This document shows, in pieces, positions 1 to 5,614 of a stretch of DNA of 11,827 nucleotides. Under the pieces are notes generated by a model. The model had not been told where the DNA came from, searched no databases, and worked only from the letters and a program-made list of their open reading frames with translations. The position numbers and the translations under genes were made by a program. Positions within the stretch are counted from its first letter, which is position 1. The number at the start of each line of letters is the position of its first letter. The stretch covers positions 1-11,827 of the forward strand of contig CANCZH010000049.1 in the NCBI GenBank assembly GCA_947382445.1. Direction: 5' to 3'. Source of the DNA: an uncultured Clostridium sp. (GTDB taxonomy: Bacteria; Bacillota_A; Clostridia; TANB77; CAG-508).

Positions 1-52
1 GCACGAGTCTGCAAAACTCTGATCCCCGGTTCAAATCCGGGTGTCGCCTCCA
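1..52 (+). tRNA. tRNA-Cys(GCA), 3' portion
   Basis: This is the 3' two thirds of a tRNA. The anticodon stem is followed by the loop CTGCAAA, with anticodon GCA at 11-13. The T arm is CCCGG-TTCAAAT-CCGGG, followed by a seven-base acceptor strand, discriminator T and an encoded CCA ending at 52. GCA reads Cys codons, and a U discriminator is the expected identity base for tRNA-Cys. The 5' part (acceptor 5' strand and D arm) lies before the window. A tyrosine recombinase gene lies about 220 bases away, so this tRNA 3' end is the likely chromosomal attachment site (one att core) of the element; the second copy of the core is not in the window. Confidence 0.93.
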
Positions 53-98
53 ATATCTACGTTTTATAACGTATTATACAGTTTTAAGACGTGTTAGA

Positions 99-129
99 AA
101 GTCCCTAAAAATAGGGATTTTTATTTTTT
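99..129 (+). terminator. Rho-independent terminator after tRNA-Cys
   Basis: TCCCTA (102-107) pairs with TAGGGA (112-117), extended by A-T and G-T pairs on both sides, with an AAAA loop. It is followed by TTTTTATTTTTTT on the plus strand. It lies 47 bases after the tRNA CCA end and probably ends the tRNA transcript. Confidence 0.75.
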
Positions 130-166
130 TCCGTTTTAGTGTATGTTATAATAAATTAAAATATCT

Positions 167-221
167 GGGTTAAAATTGGGTTAAAATGAAAAAATAAATG
201 GGTTAAAAAAATAGTTAAAAT
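167..221 (+). repeat. short direct repeats, GGGTTAAAAT type
   Basis: Three near-identical ten-base units occur at 167 (GGGTTAAAAT), 178 (GGGTTAAAAT) and 200 (GGGTTAAAAA), with a degenerate fourth at 213 (AGTTAAAAT). They lie between the tRNA attachment end and the 3' end of the integrase gene. Arrays of short direct repeats at this position are often arm-type binding sites for the integrase N-terminal domain, but that role is inferred from position only. Confidence 0.45.
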
Positions 222-266
222 AAAAAATAGTAAAACTAGTCTGTATCAACTGTTTTACTATTTTAA
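222..266 (-). terminator. terminator of the integrase transcript (probably bidirectional)
   Basis: AAAATAGTAAAAC (224-236) and GTTTTACTATTTT (252-264) form a perfect 13-bp stem with a 15-base loop. T-rich sequence follows on the minus strand. It sits immediately past the stop codon of the leftward integrase reading frame (269) and faces the tRNA terminator. Confidence 0.7.
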
Positions 267-268
267 TT

Positions 269-1286
269 TTAATAAATTATATTATTATTTTTATAATAAT
301 TGTGTAATTTATCTAGTTCATCATCTTTAAACCTGTTTAAGATATGAGCATAAGTATCTAAAACTTGTTCGATATTATCTCCTATAATGTCAGCAATGGT
401 TTCTATATTCATTCCGAGCCTCCAAACACCTTGTAACGAAGGAATGACGAGCTTGGTGGATATGACAGCCTTTTGGGTTATCATCTTGTATATGTAACTC
501 TCTGCATATTCTTTTGAAAGTATCTGTTATTTGATGATGTGTTAAAAAACTTCCGTCATCATTACAAAATAGAAAATGCTGTTTGTTATTTGGATTGCTT
601 TTAGAATGTTCAATTTGCTCTAGGAAGATATTTTTAATAACATCATCGCAAGCAACATTAAATCTTATGTCTATATATGGTGGTAATCCTTTCCTCATTC
701 TTTTTTTGGAATTTTTTGTACCATTTTTTAAAACTGCTTTATTATGTTCAGTAGATATGGTTTTTGAAATTCTAAAATATTCCTTTTCAAAATTTATATC
801 ACTTGTATAATGTTTTTTATCATAACCTGTCTGTAGGGCTAATAATTCTCCAATTCTTTGCCCCGTAGCAAATGCAAGTTTCACAACATTTCTAAAAGTA
901 ATACTATCCATTCCTGACCTTATATCTGTTAAGTTATCGTGTGTATTTATATAATTCATAAAAAGGTTTTGCTCATCTACTTCAAATGGTCTAGCATTCT
1001 TCACAGGTAATGAACTTGTAACTTTAATTAAGGTTTCACAAGGATTAATAGATACAAGATGATTTATTAACGCAAACTTATATCCTGCATTTATTTCATC
1101 TGCTTGTCTATCTATTTCGCTTTGAGAATAAGAATCTTTTAGACTGTTTAAATAATCTTGAATATCATCTGTTGAGATTTTTTGCATTTTTTTATCAGCT
1201 AAACCATATTTTCTCATTTTATCTCTAATCGCTCTATTCCTATCATCTGTGCTTGTTGCTATCGCATTAGCAAGAAAAGTCCACAT
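269..1286 (-). pseudogene. tyrosine recombinase (phage/ICE integrase), frameshifted and N-terminally truncated
   Basis: This is a site-specific tyrosine recombinase that would excise and integrate the element at tRNA-Cys. It has a core-binding SAM-like region (about residues 25-90, with motif ISTDDIQDYLNSL) and a catalytic domain. The catalytic residues visible are Arg144 in ATGQRIGELLAL and the HxxR box HIHQARHSF (His277, Arg280). The nucleophile is in LDTYAH, in the downstream frame. At about 416 an extra base (C on the coding strand, in GCT-C-GGA) shifts the frame: upstream codes to CLEA, downstream resumes with GMNIETIADIIG. Removing that base restores a single 338-residue frame ending at 269. 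The usual LGH before the tyrosine is IGD here. The N-terminal arm-binding domain of about 60 residues is missing, with an in-frame TAA directly before the first ATG. A sequencing error could explain the frameshift but not the N-terminal loss. Confidence 0.85.
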
Positions 1287-1582
1287 TTAGGATACTTTCT
1301 TGCATTTATCTATGGAAAAATTAAATAAAATATAGTATAATTTTAATATATTAAAGAAAAATTTATATGCTAAGCACACAACTGGATATTTTTGTTTTTA
1401 ACTAAATTCCCTTGTGTATAAAAGTAAATTCGATTAATCAATACTGTGTTTGGAGTAGTATTATTTTTTAAAATTTATTTAAATTATTTTTTCTTTAGTA
1501 ACTGTTTAGTTAATTGAATCTCATTGGCGGGAACCTTTTTGAGATTCAATTTTTTTATCACATTTTTATTTAAAGTAAATTT
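1287..1582. other. non-coding gap between integrase remnant and small ORF
   Basis: This is AT-rich sequence with no convincing gene. The missing integrase N-terminus is not recognisable here in any frame. A weak six-base hairpin (AATACT 1440-1445 with AGTATT 1457-1462) and the stronger terminator at 1514-1556 are the only structures seen. No excisionase-like gene was found. Confidence 0.5.
1514..1556 (+). terminator. Rho-independent terminator hairpin
   Basis: TTGAATCTCA (1514-1523) pairs perfectly with TGAGATTCAA (1540-1549), followed by a T7 run on the plus strand. The loop contains GGCGGGAACC. No plus-strand gene is visible upstream, so it either ends an unseen small RNA or is left from a lost gene. 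Confidence 0.65.
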
Positions 1583-1798
1583 ATGATGGATGATGTTCAA
1601 TTTATGTTAAATAACTTAAATATAAGACATAATAACATAGAAGGCAAAAATAAAAAGCAATATGTTATTGATTTACCAAATGAAGAATTAGAAAAATTAT
1701 ATGATAAAACATTTGATATGATTTTAGGAATATTTGTAATAGATAGATACATAAGAAACAAAAATGAAATAGATGAAATAAAAAAGAATATAAAATAG
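1583..1798 (+). CDS. hypothetical protein, 71 aa
   Basis: The gene is not recognised. It encodes a charged protein rich in Lys, Asn, Ile and Asp/Glu. The first half is polar, a mildly hydrophobic stretch lies around residues 44-55 (FDMILGIFVIDRY), and the C-terminus is a Lys/Glu-rich helix. Codon use fits the neighbours. The start is uncertain: two ATGs are adjacent, and the upstream bases (TTTAAAGTAAATTT) give only a poor ribosome binding site. A terminator lies 27 bases before the start and the toxin-locus promoter lies just downstream. The antisense frame over the same stretch is Phe/Ile/Ser-rich and looks like a shadow. It may be a genuine small accessory gene or a chance open frame. Confidence 0.4.
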   Translation: MMDDVQFMLNNLNIRHNNIEGKNKKQYVIDLPNEELEKLYDKTFDMILGIFVIDRYIRNKNEIDEIKKNIK

Positions 1799-1821
1799 TT
1801 CAAAAGTTTGTTCGCAAATAC

Positions 1822-1850
1822 TAGACAAATAATTAAAAATATACTATACT
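1822..1850 (+). promoter_or_regulatory. sigma-A type promoter of the small toxin-like gene
   Basis: The -35 box TAGACA (1822-1827), a 17-base spacer and the -10 box TATACT (1845-1850) make a near-consensus housekeeping promoter. The expected transcript start is near 1857-1861. This gives a leader of about 100 bases before the small ORF at 1962. Confidence 0.7.
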
Positions 1851-1860
1851 AATTAACATA

Positions 1861-1961
1861 GGAAATGAGAATAAGCGGAGTGAGTTGCCACCTTTGACAT
1901 CTTGTATATACAAAAACCTCTACGACTTTTAGTTGTAAGACTGATATATGGGGGTGGTGCT
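1861..1961 (+). promoter_or_regulatory. structured 5' leader able to sequester the ribosome binding site
   Basis: The leader contains GCCACC (1887-1892) followed by TTT. These bases can pair with GGTGGT (1953-1958) and adjoining G residues of the G-rich ribosome binding site just before the ATG at 1962, giving about ten pairs including G-U. Internal hairpins are TTGTATATACAA near 1912 and TACGACT-TTT-AGTTGTA at 1921-1937. Long-range 5'-to-SD pairing that keeps the full-length mRNA silent is typical of type I toxin messages. The pairing is seen in the sequence; the regulatory role is inferred. Confidence 0.55.
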
Positions 1962-2079
1962 ATGGTAGAGTCAGCATTAATAACTATTACATATCTACTT
2001 TTTTTACGGATTAGTAGGAGTAACTATCATAAATGTTGCTTTGTTAGTCATCATCTGTTATTTACTACATAAGCAATAA
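1962..2079 (+). pseudogene. small hydrophobic peptide, candidate type I toxin (holin-like), frameshifted in T7 run
   Basis: A short gene begins at ATG 1962 after a G-rich ribosome binding site (GGGGGTGG). As written, the frame reads MVESALITITYLLF, then turns charged and stops at 2072. Removing one T from the seven-T run at 1999-2005 gives a 38-residue peptide: after YLLF it continues YGLVGVTIINVALLVIICYLL and ends HKQ at 2079, a single hydrophobic membrane helix with a basic tail. Size, composition, leader, terminator and a convergent antisense RNA match the general plan of Fst/TxpA/holin-like type I toxins, which insert in the membrane. The frameshift may be true inactivation, phase-variable slippage, or a homopolymer sequencing error. 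No family is assigned with certainty. Confidence 0.6.
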
Positions 2080-2157
2080 AAAATAACCATTCTGCTTTGA
2101 CGAGGGAATGGTTATTAACTTTTTTCTTGGCAACCACAAAGTGGTTTCTCATTTCTT
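2076..2157 (-). ncRNA. candidate antisense antitoxin RNA, convergent to the toxin gene
   Basis: A perfect consensus promoter on the minus strand (2192-2164) predicts a transcript starting near 2157. It runs leftward through a small hairpin (ACCAC-TTT-GTGGT, 2145-2133) and the shared terminator, and ends near 2076 inside the last codons of the toxin ORF. The RNA of about 80 bases would be fully complementary to the 3' end of the toxin mRNA over the terminator region. Its ACCAC loop region could also touch the GTGGT of the toxin ribosome binding site. No protein is encoded. Ends are estimates from the promoter and the T run (GGTTATTTTTTATT). Confidence 0.6.
2082..2125. terminator. bidirectional terminator shared by toxin mRNA and antisense RNA
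   Basis: AATAACCATTC (2082-2092) pairs perfectly with GAATGGTTATT (2106-2116). On the plus strand TTTTTT follows (2119-2124). On the minus strand the hairpin is followed by TTTTTATT. It begins three bases after the restored stop codon of the small peptide. Confidence 0.85.
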
Positions 2158-2163
2158 ATCTAT

Positions 2164-2192
2164 ATTATACACAGATTTATTTATATTGTCAA
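2164..2192 (-). promoter_or_regulatory. perfect consensus promoter for the antisense RNA
   Basis: Reading the minus strand, TTGACA (2192-2187), exactly 17 bases of spacer and TATAAT (2169-2164). Both hexamers match the sigma-A/sigma-70 consensus at all twelve positions. It points at the toxin gene and away from the insertion sequence. A strong antitoxin promoter opposing a weaker toxin promoter is the expected design of a type I module. Confidence 0.88.
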
Positions 2193-2222
2193 ATGGAATT
2201 TTGAAAAAATATTTTATGGTAT

Positions 2223-2250
2223 GTGTCAAGTAATCGTTGGCACTTTTTTT
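2223..2250 (+). terminator. terminator hairpin facing the insertion sequence
   Basis: GTGTCAA (2223-2229) and TTGGCAC (2237-2243) form a seven-pair stem with one G-T pair and a GTAATCG loop, followed by T7 and then CGATA. It would stop plus-strand transcription just before the insertion sequence. It may be native flanking sequence or an outer part of the element that blocks read-through from outside. Confidence 0.55.
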
Positions 2251-3913
2251 CGATAAAATATTTTTTACTAATTATACCATTAATTTTTACTTGTGTTTTG
2301 AATTTCTATAAGTTTTATCCACACCAAAAAATGTTGGCCAACATGTCATTTCGCTGCTGTTCTCAAATTTTATTAAAGATTTTACTGCTTGTATACTACA
2401 TGTTTCAAATTCTTCTTTTACATTATAATTCTTTAATCTATGTTCTTCTGGTAATCCTTCTTTTGTTTTTCCTTGCGTTGCTATAAATACATCATAATTC
2501 TTTTTATATTTATTCTCAAGTTCTTTTATATATTCATCTACATAATCTTCATATGGGTCTTTTTCTGGATTTTTCTCTATTTCTATCAGCTTTATACTGT
2601 TCTTTTGTTCCTTTAATATTACACTTACTTTTCCTAAATATGTTGCCCCTCGTTTACTAAACGCTTTTCTTCCTTTAAATCTTTTACTAAACACACTAAA
2701 TATTTGACTTTCCATTGTTCCCATATTTCGATATTCAATTCCTTTTGGGGCTTCTGGTAATTCTATTATGTCTGTATACCTTTTTATATCTTTACTTAAA
2801 TATTTCTTTAATTCTTCTAATTTCTTTACTTCTTTTTCTTCCCCTCCAACTTCATATTTTAGTTGCTCTATATATGGACAAATTTTTGTATATTCCTTAT
2901 TTTCAAACATTCCTACTATTTCATTTCTATATTGTTCTTCTTTCACATTTCTACTTATTGCTTGATATATATGAAATTTATCTTTTTGCCTTATCATGTT
3001 TTTACTTGCTAATCTATTTATCCACTGTGCTCCATCTCCATTTATTATCCTATATTGTATTTTCTCCTCATTATAATCACTATATATTTTTGCCTCTCTA
3101 ATATTCTTAATTTCATTTGTACTTAAAAAACCTGCTATATATTTCTTGTTCACTATCTCATGCCTTTTACTTTCTCTTTTCCATCCTTCATAGCTTTCAT
3201 ATAATTTCAATTCTGCCTTTATTTTTTTTGGCTGAATATATTCTTTGCCATTCTTTTCATATGCTTCTTTGTTCTGTTCAATTTGTTCTTTTCGATCTTT
3301 CCCTTGTAAATTTATCCATAATCCATCTGCCTCTTCAAATAGTATAGGTACTTCTTTTTGCCCTTTCACTAACTTTTTGGATTTGTACAACTTTACCATC
3401 TCTTGTTCTTGCTTTTCTATCTTTTTTCCCGCATACATTGTTATATTTCTCATTGTTTCATGACTTAATTGTATTTGGCTTATCTGTTCCATTTCGTTTG
3501 CTGCTTTTCGATACGATGTTGTTTGTACTACAGTGTCTAATATTTTTTCCATTAAATTTGTTGATATCTTTCCACTTGTATACATATCTACTTTTTCATC
3601 TAATAGATATTTACATTTCTTTTTATTCTTATCAATATATACTCGTCTCTCATATTCAACAATTCCCATTATTGTTTTTATACAACTTTTTCTTTTTCCT
3701 TTATTTCTCATATTTTGTGGTCTTGTTGATTTTATTGTCTCATCCATTTCTTCTAGTATTTCTTTTATTATTTTGCACCCTATTTCACAAACAAATTTGT
3801 ATACTTTGCTTTCTATCTCATTGAAATTTACTTTTTCTTCTGTTATAATATTCTCAAACATAAATAATTCCCCTTTGAATATTTATTTTTTTTGGTACTA
3901 ATATTCTATCGAA
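2249..3913 (-). mobile_element. ISLre2-family insertion sequence
   Basis: The element contains one intact transposase gene and has candidate terminal inverted repeats. The left end TTCGATAAAATATT (2249-2262) matches the reverse complement of the right end, TTCGATAGAATATT (3913-3900), at 13 of 14 positions, and TACTAA/TACCAA continues the match inward. This predicts about 1.66 kb, normal for the family. I found no matching nine-base target duplication beside these ends, so the exact borders are uncertain, or the element is old or rearranged. It separates the toxin locus from the peptidase gene. Confidence 0.6.
2287..3861 (-). CDS. ISLre2 / UPF0236-family transposase
   Basis: A 524-residue DDE-type transposase that moves the surrounding element. 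The N-terminal third is helical and basic, with a Cys-containing segment and the family-like stretch GIVEYERRVYID (about 66-77). The DDE core follows: Asp179 in FEEADGLWINLQG, Asp276 in INGDGAQWI with the adjacent KDKFHIYQAI, and Glu384 in GTMESQIFSVFSKRFKGRKAF. The C-terminal end has several Cys and aromatic residues. Length and motif order match complete members of the family, and no stop or frameshift interrupts it, so it may be active. It is the only open frame of the element. Long open frames on the opposite strand across this stretch are Phe/Leu/Ser-rich shadows. Confidence 0.93.
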   Translation of the reverse strand: MFENIITEEKVNFNEIESKVYKFVCEIGCKIIKEILEEMDETIKSTRPQNMRNKGKRKSCIKTIMGIVEYERRVYIDKNKKKCKYLLDEKVDMYTSGKISTNLMEKILDTVVQTTSYRKAANEMEQISQIQLSHETMRNITMYAGKKIEKQEQEMVKLYKSKKLVKGQKEVPILFEEADGLWINLQGKDRKEQIEQNKEAYEKNGKEYIQPKKIKAELKLYESYEGWKRESKRHEIVNKKYIAGFLSTNEIKNIREAKIYSDYNEEKIQYRIINGDGAQWINRLASKNMIRQKDKFHIYQAISRNVKEEQYRNEIVGMFENKEYTKICPYIEQLKYEVGGEEKEVKKLEELKKYLSKDIKRYTDIIELPEAPKGIEYRNMGTMESQIFSVFSKRFKGRKAFSKRGATYLGKVSVILKEQKNSIKLIEIEKNPEKDPYEDYVDEYIKELENKYKKNYDVFIATQGKTKEGLPEEHRLKNYNVKEEFETCSIQAVKSLIKFENSSEMTCWPTFFGVDKTYRNSKHK

Positions 3914-3970
3914 TTATTTATGTTTTTTCTATTATTTTTTGCCAATTAAAATTTTACTCTTTCAAATAAC

Positions 3971-4591
3971 ATGAAATTGTATTTATCATCTTATAAAATT
4001 GGAAATAAAACAGAAGAATTAAAAAAATGGATTGATGAACATGGTAATAAAATATGCTTAATTCCAAATTCAAGGGATATATATCCAGAAAGTGAAAGAA
4101 AATCAAAGGGAATACAAGCTGATGTCGATGAACTAACTAATTTGGGATTTGATGTTACAATAATATCACTAAAAGATTATTTCAATACCAAAGAAGAATT
4201 GCAAAAAAAACTAAAACAATTTAATGCTTTTTATGTAATTGGTGGAAACACATTTGCTTTGAGACAAGCTATGTATCTAAGTGGCTTTGATGAATATTTA
4301 AAAACTATAAAGGGAAATCCAAATTATCTATATGCTGGATATAGTGCTGGAATCTGCGTTCTTGCAAAAGATATGCATGGATTAGATGTATGTGATGCTC
4401 CTAATATTAATCCATATGGTATAGATACTATGTGGAATGGACTAGGATATTTTGATTATATATTTCTTCCACATTATAAATCAAATCATAAAGAAACAAA
4501 GTTAATAGATGATTCAGTTGAATATTGTAATAAGAATAATATTAGATACAAAACATTAAGGGATGGCGATGTAATTATACAAGAAATATAA
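3971..4591 (+). CDS. S51-family peptidase-like protein (dipeptidase E / class I glutamine-amidotransferase-like fold)
   Basis: The 206-residue protein has the alpha/beta hydrolase-like fold of peptidase family S51 (PepE, cyanophycinase relatives). These are cytoplasmic serine peptidases acting on N-terminal Asp dipeptides or similar substrates; this protein's substrate is unknown. Motifs seen are the N-terminal strand MKLYLSSYKIGN, the oxyanion turn YVIGGNTFALRQ (Gly91-Gly92-Asn93), the nucleophile elbow YAGYSAGICV (Ser125), the His of FLPHYKSNH (His168), and the C-terminal LRDGDVI strand. Length is normal, so it looks complete. There is no recognisable Shine-Dalgarno site before ATG 3971 (TTTCAAATAAC), and the insertion sequence ends about 57 bases upstream, so the native promoter may be lost. 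It is transcribed away from the transposase. Confidence 0.88.
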   Translation: MKLYLSSYKIGNKTEELKKWIDEHGNKICLIPNSRDIYPESERKSKGIQADVDELTNLGFDVTIISLKDYFNTKEELQKKLKQFNAFYVIGGNTFALRQAMYLSGFDEYLKTIKGNPNYLYAGYSAGICVLAKDMHGLDVCDAPNINPYGIDTMWNGLGYFDYIFLPHYKSNHKETKLIDDSVEYCNKNNIRYKTLRDGDVIIQEI

Positions 4592-4601
4592 AAAGAAGTT
4601 T

Positions 4602-4650
4602 AAAGTATTCTAACTATTATACCTATTAATTAGTTTAAACATACTTTTAT
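4602..4650 (+). terminator. possible terminator after the S51 peptidase gene
   Basis: AAAGTAT (4602-4608) pairs with ATACTTT (4641-4647), and inside it AACTA pairs with TAGTT. The loop is long and AT-rich and only a short T run follows. It is ten bases past the stop codon. Support is modest. Confidence 0.35.
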
Positions 4651-4678
4651 AAAATATGCTGTACAATAGCTGTACATT
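4648..4678 (+). repeat. imperfect direct repeat, copy 1
   Basis: TATAAAATATGCTGTACAAT followed by AGCTGTACATT. The first 15 bases are identical to the copy at 5301, and about 25 of 31 positions match overall. Within this copy GCTGTACA occurs twice in tandem, three bases apart (4659-4666 and 4670-4677). The word can also read as an extended -10 promoter element or a regulator site. The two copies bracket the four-helix-bundle pseudogene. Confidence 0.5.
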
Positions 4679-4973
4679 AAAAAATACCAAGTCTTGAATA
4701 TAGCCATTTTACTGACTTTGTAGGTTCTTCTGATTTGGTTTACTCCTTCAACTGTGCGATGTTCACATATCATAATTAATATTTAATAGCGAAGATTGAA
4801 AAATTTTTAGTTTATAAGAAGCACATTGGAAAATTATTCACTATTTATATTCATTTTTTCATTATTTATTAAGTTCTCAAAAATTTTTATATTTCAAATT
4901 TATAAAATATCAACCAATCTATTCTTTAAATTCCTAATTTATAATTCTTAAATAACAGAAAGGTTTTAATTCT

Positions 4974-5287
4974 ATAAAAAATCATCCATTATTAGAAGAA
5001 TCCTTAAATCTTGCTACAAAACATATTACTAAAAGAAAGAGTCGATTATTTCTAAGCAAATAATTAAAAGTGCTACCAGTATAGGTGCAAACATTAATGA
5101 AGCAAATTATGCAAGTAGTAAACCTGATTTTATATCAAAATTACATATAGCTCTAAAAGAATGTGCTGAAATTGAATATTGGTTACGTTTATTAGAAAAA
5201 GCAGCATATATTGATAAGAACTATACTAATGAATTAATATATGTTTATTTATCGATAAAGAAAATGTTAGTATCTAGTTTAATCTAA
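4974..5287 (+). pseudogene. four-helix-bundle protein (S23 / rRNA intervening-sequence family), decayed
   Basis: This is a remnant of the small four-helix-bundle family first known from 23S rRNA intervening sequences (function unknown; usually 110-120 residues). The N-terminal part reads KNHPLLEESLNLATKHI, then the frame shifts at about 5041-5055. The C-terminal part carries the family signature: SKQIIKSATSIGANINEAN, then SSKPDFISKLHIALKEC and EIEYWLRLLEKA, ending in SSLI at 5287. Two lesions are visible. The expected ATG is ATA (4974-4976), correctly placed after AGAAAGG, and a net one-base deletion breaks the frame. A few residues before SKQ also seem missing. It is not near an rRNA gene, so it is of the free-standing type. 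Confidence 0.8.
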
Positions 5288-5300
5288 TATCACAAAATAA

Positions 5301-5331
5301 TATAAAATATGCTGTATAATTATTGTACTTT
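5301..5331 (+). repeat. imperfect direct repeat, copy 2
   Basis: TATAAAATATGCTGTATAAT followed by TATTGTACTTT, matching copy 1 at 4648. It lies 13 bases after the stop codon of the four-helix-bundle pseudogene. Contains a perfect TATAAT (5315-5320), but I see no good -35 box at the right distance. Confidence 0.5.
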
Positions 5332-5524
5332 GATGTAAGTAAATTATTATAGTACAAATAAAGACACTACGTAATAAGTTAGATTACATTTAACTTATAT
5401 TTAGTATTTTTTTATTCTTTATTTAGATTTTTTGATAGCATAATTAATAAATTAAATTTATTAATTTACTAGAATATAAAAATATACAAAATTTTGTTCA
5501 ATTATATTTTTGCAATAAATGTTA

Positions 5525-5574
5525 TATAGTATTTATCATATAAAATGATAATAATCAGATATGGTTTGCCACCT
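5525..5574 (+). promoter_or_regulatory. orphan second copy of the toxin-type promoter and leader
   Basis: TATAGT (5525-5530), then 12 bases, AAATGATAATAATC (5543-5556) and GTTTGCCACC (5564-5573). The toxin locus has TATACT, 12 bases, AAATGAGAATAAGC and GTTGCCACC at the same spacing. The following bases form alternative hairpins: GTACAA 5585-5590 with TTGTAC 5613-5618, or ACAACT 5587-5592 with AGTTGT 5604-5609. No small hydrophobic ORF or antisense promoter follows; a dUTPase remnant occupies the position instead. Confidence 0.55.
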
Positions 5575-5614
5575 ACATAACAGAGTACAACTCTTGGAAA
5601 GTAAGTTGTGATTT

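Larger units (their letters stand above)
1862..2155. repeat. inverted leader motifs flanking the toxin/antisense locus
   Basis: GAAATGAGAA occurs at 1862-1871 on the plus strand and at 2155-2146 on the minus strand. GTTGCCA occurs at 1884-1890 plus and 2134-2128 minus. The starts of the two words are 22 and 21 bases apart, and each pair lies directly after its own promoter. The two converging RNAs therefore begin with the same two motifs. Confidence 0.7.
4592..4973. other. AT-rich intergenic region without a convincing gene
   Basis: This region holds the possible terminator, the first copy of the TATAAAATATGCTGTA repeat (4648-4678), and a short minus-strand open frame (4773-4630, 47 codons; contains VEGVNQIRRTYKV) with no ribosome binding site. 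That frame could be a remnant of a larger gene, but I could not name it. The rest is T/A-rich sequence with nothing recognised. Confidence 0.4.
5288..5614. other. AT-rich intergenic region with palindrome and orphan leader
   Basis: No gene is seen. It holds repeat copy 2, a 12+1+12 AT-only palindrome (AATTAATAAATT at 5442-5453, mirrored at 5455-5466), and the toxin-type promoter and leader at 5525-5574. Confidence 0.5.

Noticed and set aside
1440..1462. AATACT/AGTATT hairpin followed by T run
   Set aside because: The stem is only six A/T-rich pairs with an 11-base loop; too weak to call a terminator.
2715..3901. Several open frames on the plus strand across the insertion sequence
   Set aside because: They are antisense to the transposase, extremely Phe/Leu/Ser/Tyr-rich, lack ribosome binding sites and match no family; the minus frame carries all DDE motifs.
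2237..3945. TTGGCA at both outer flanks of the insertion sequence as longer inverted repeats
   Set aside because: The six-base word is at different distances from the better CGATA repeat on the two sides, and no target duplication flanks it; on the left it is one arm of the terminator hairpin.
4630..4773. 47-codon minus-strand frame with the segment VEGVNQIRRTYKV
   Set aside because: It has no ribosome binding site and no recognisable family. It might be a gene fragment but cannot be supported.
5442..5466. AT-only palindrome 12+1+12
   Set aside because: Perfect, but made only of A and T in an AT-rich region with no flanking signals for an origin or terminator, so chance or simple cruciform sequence is a sufficient explanation. 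Listed only within the intergenic entry.
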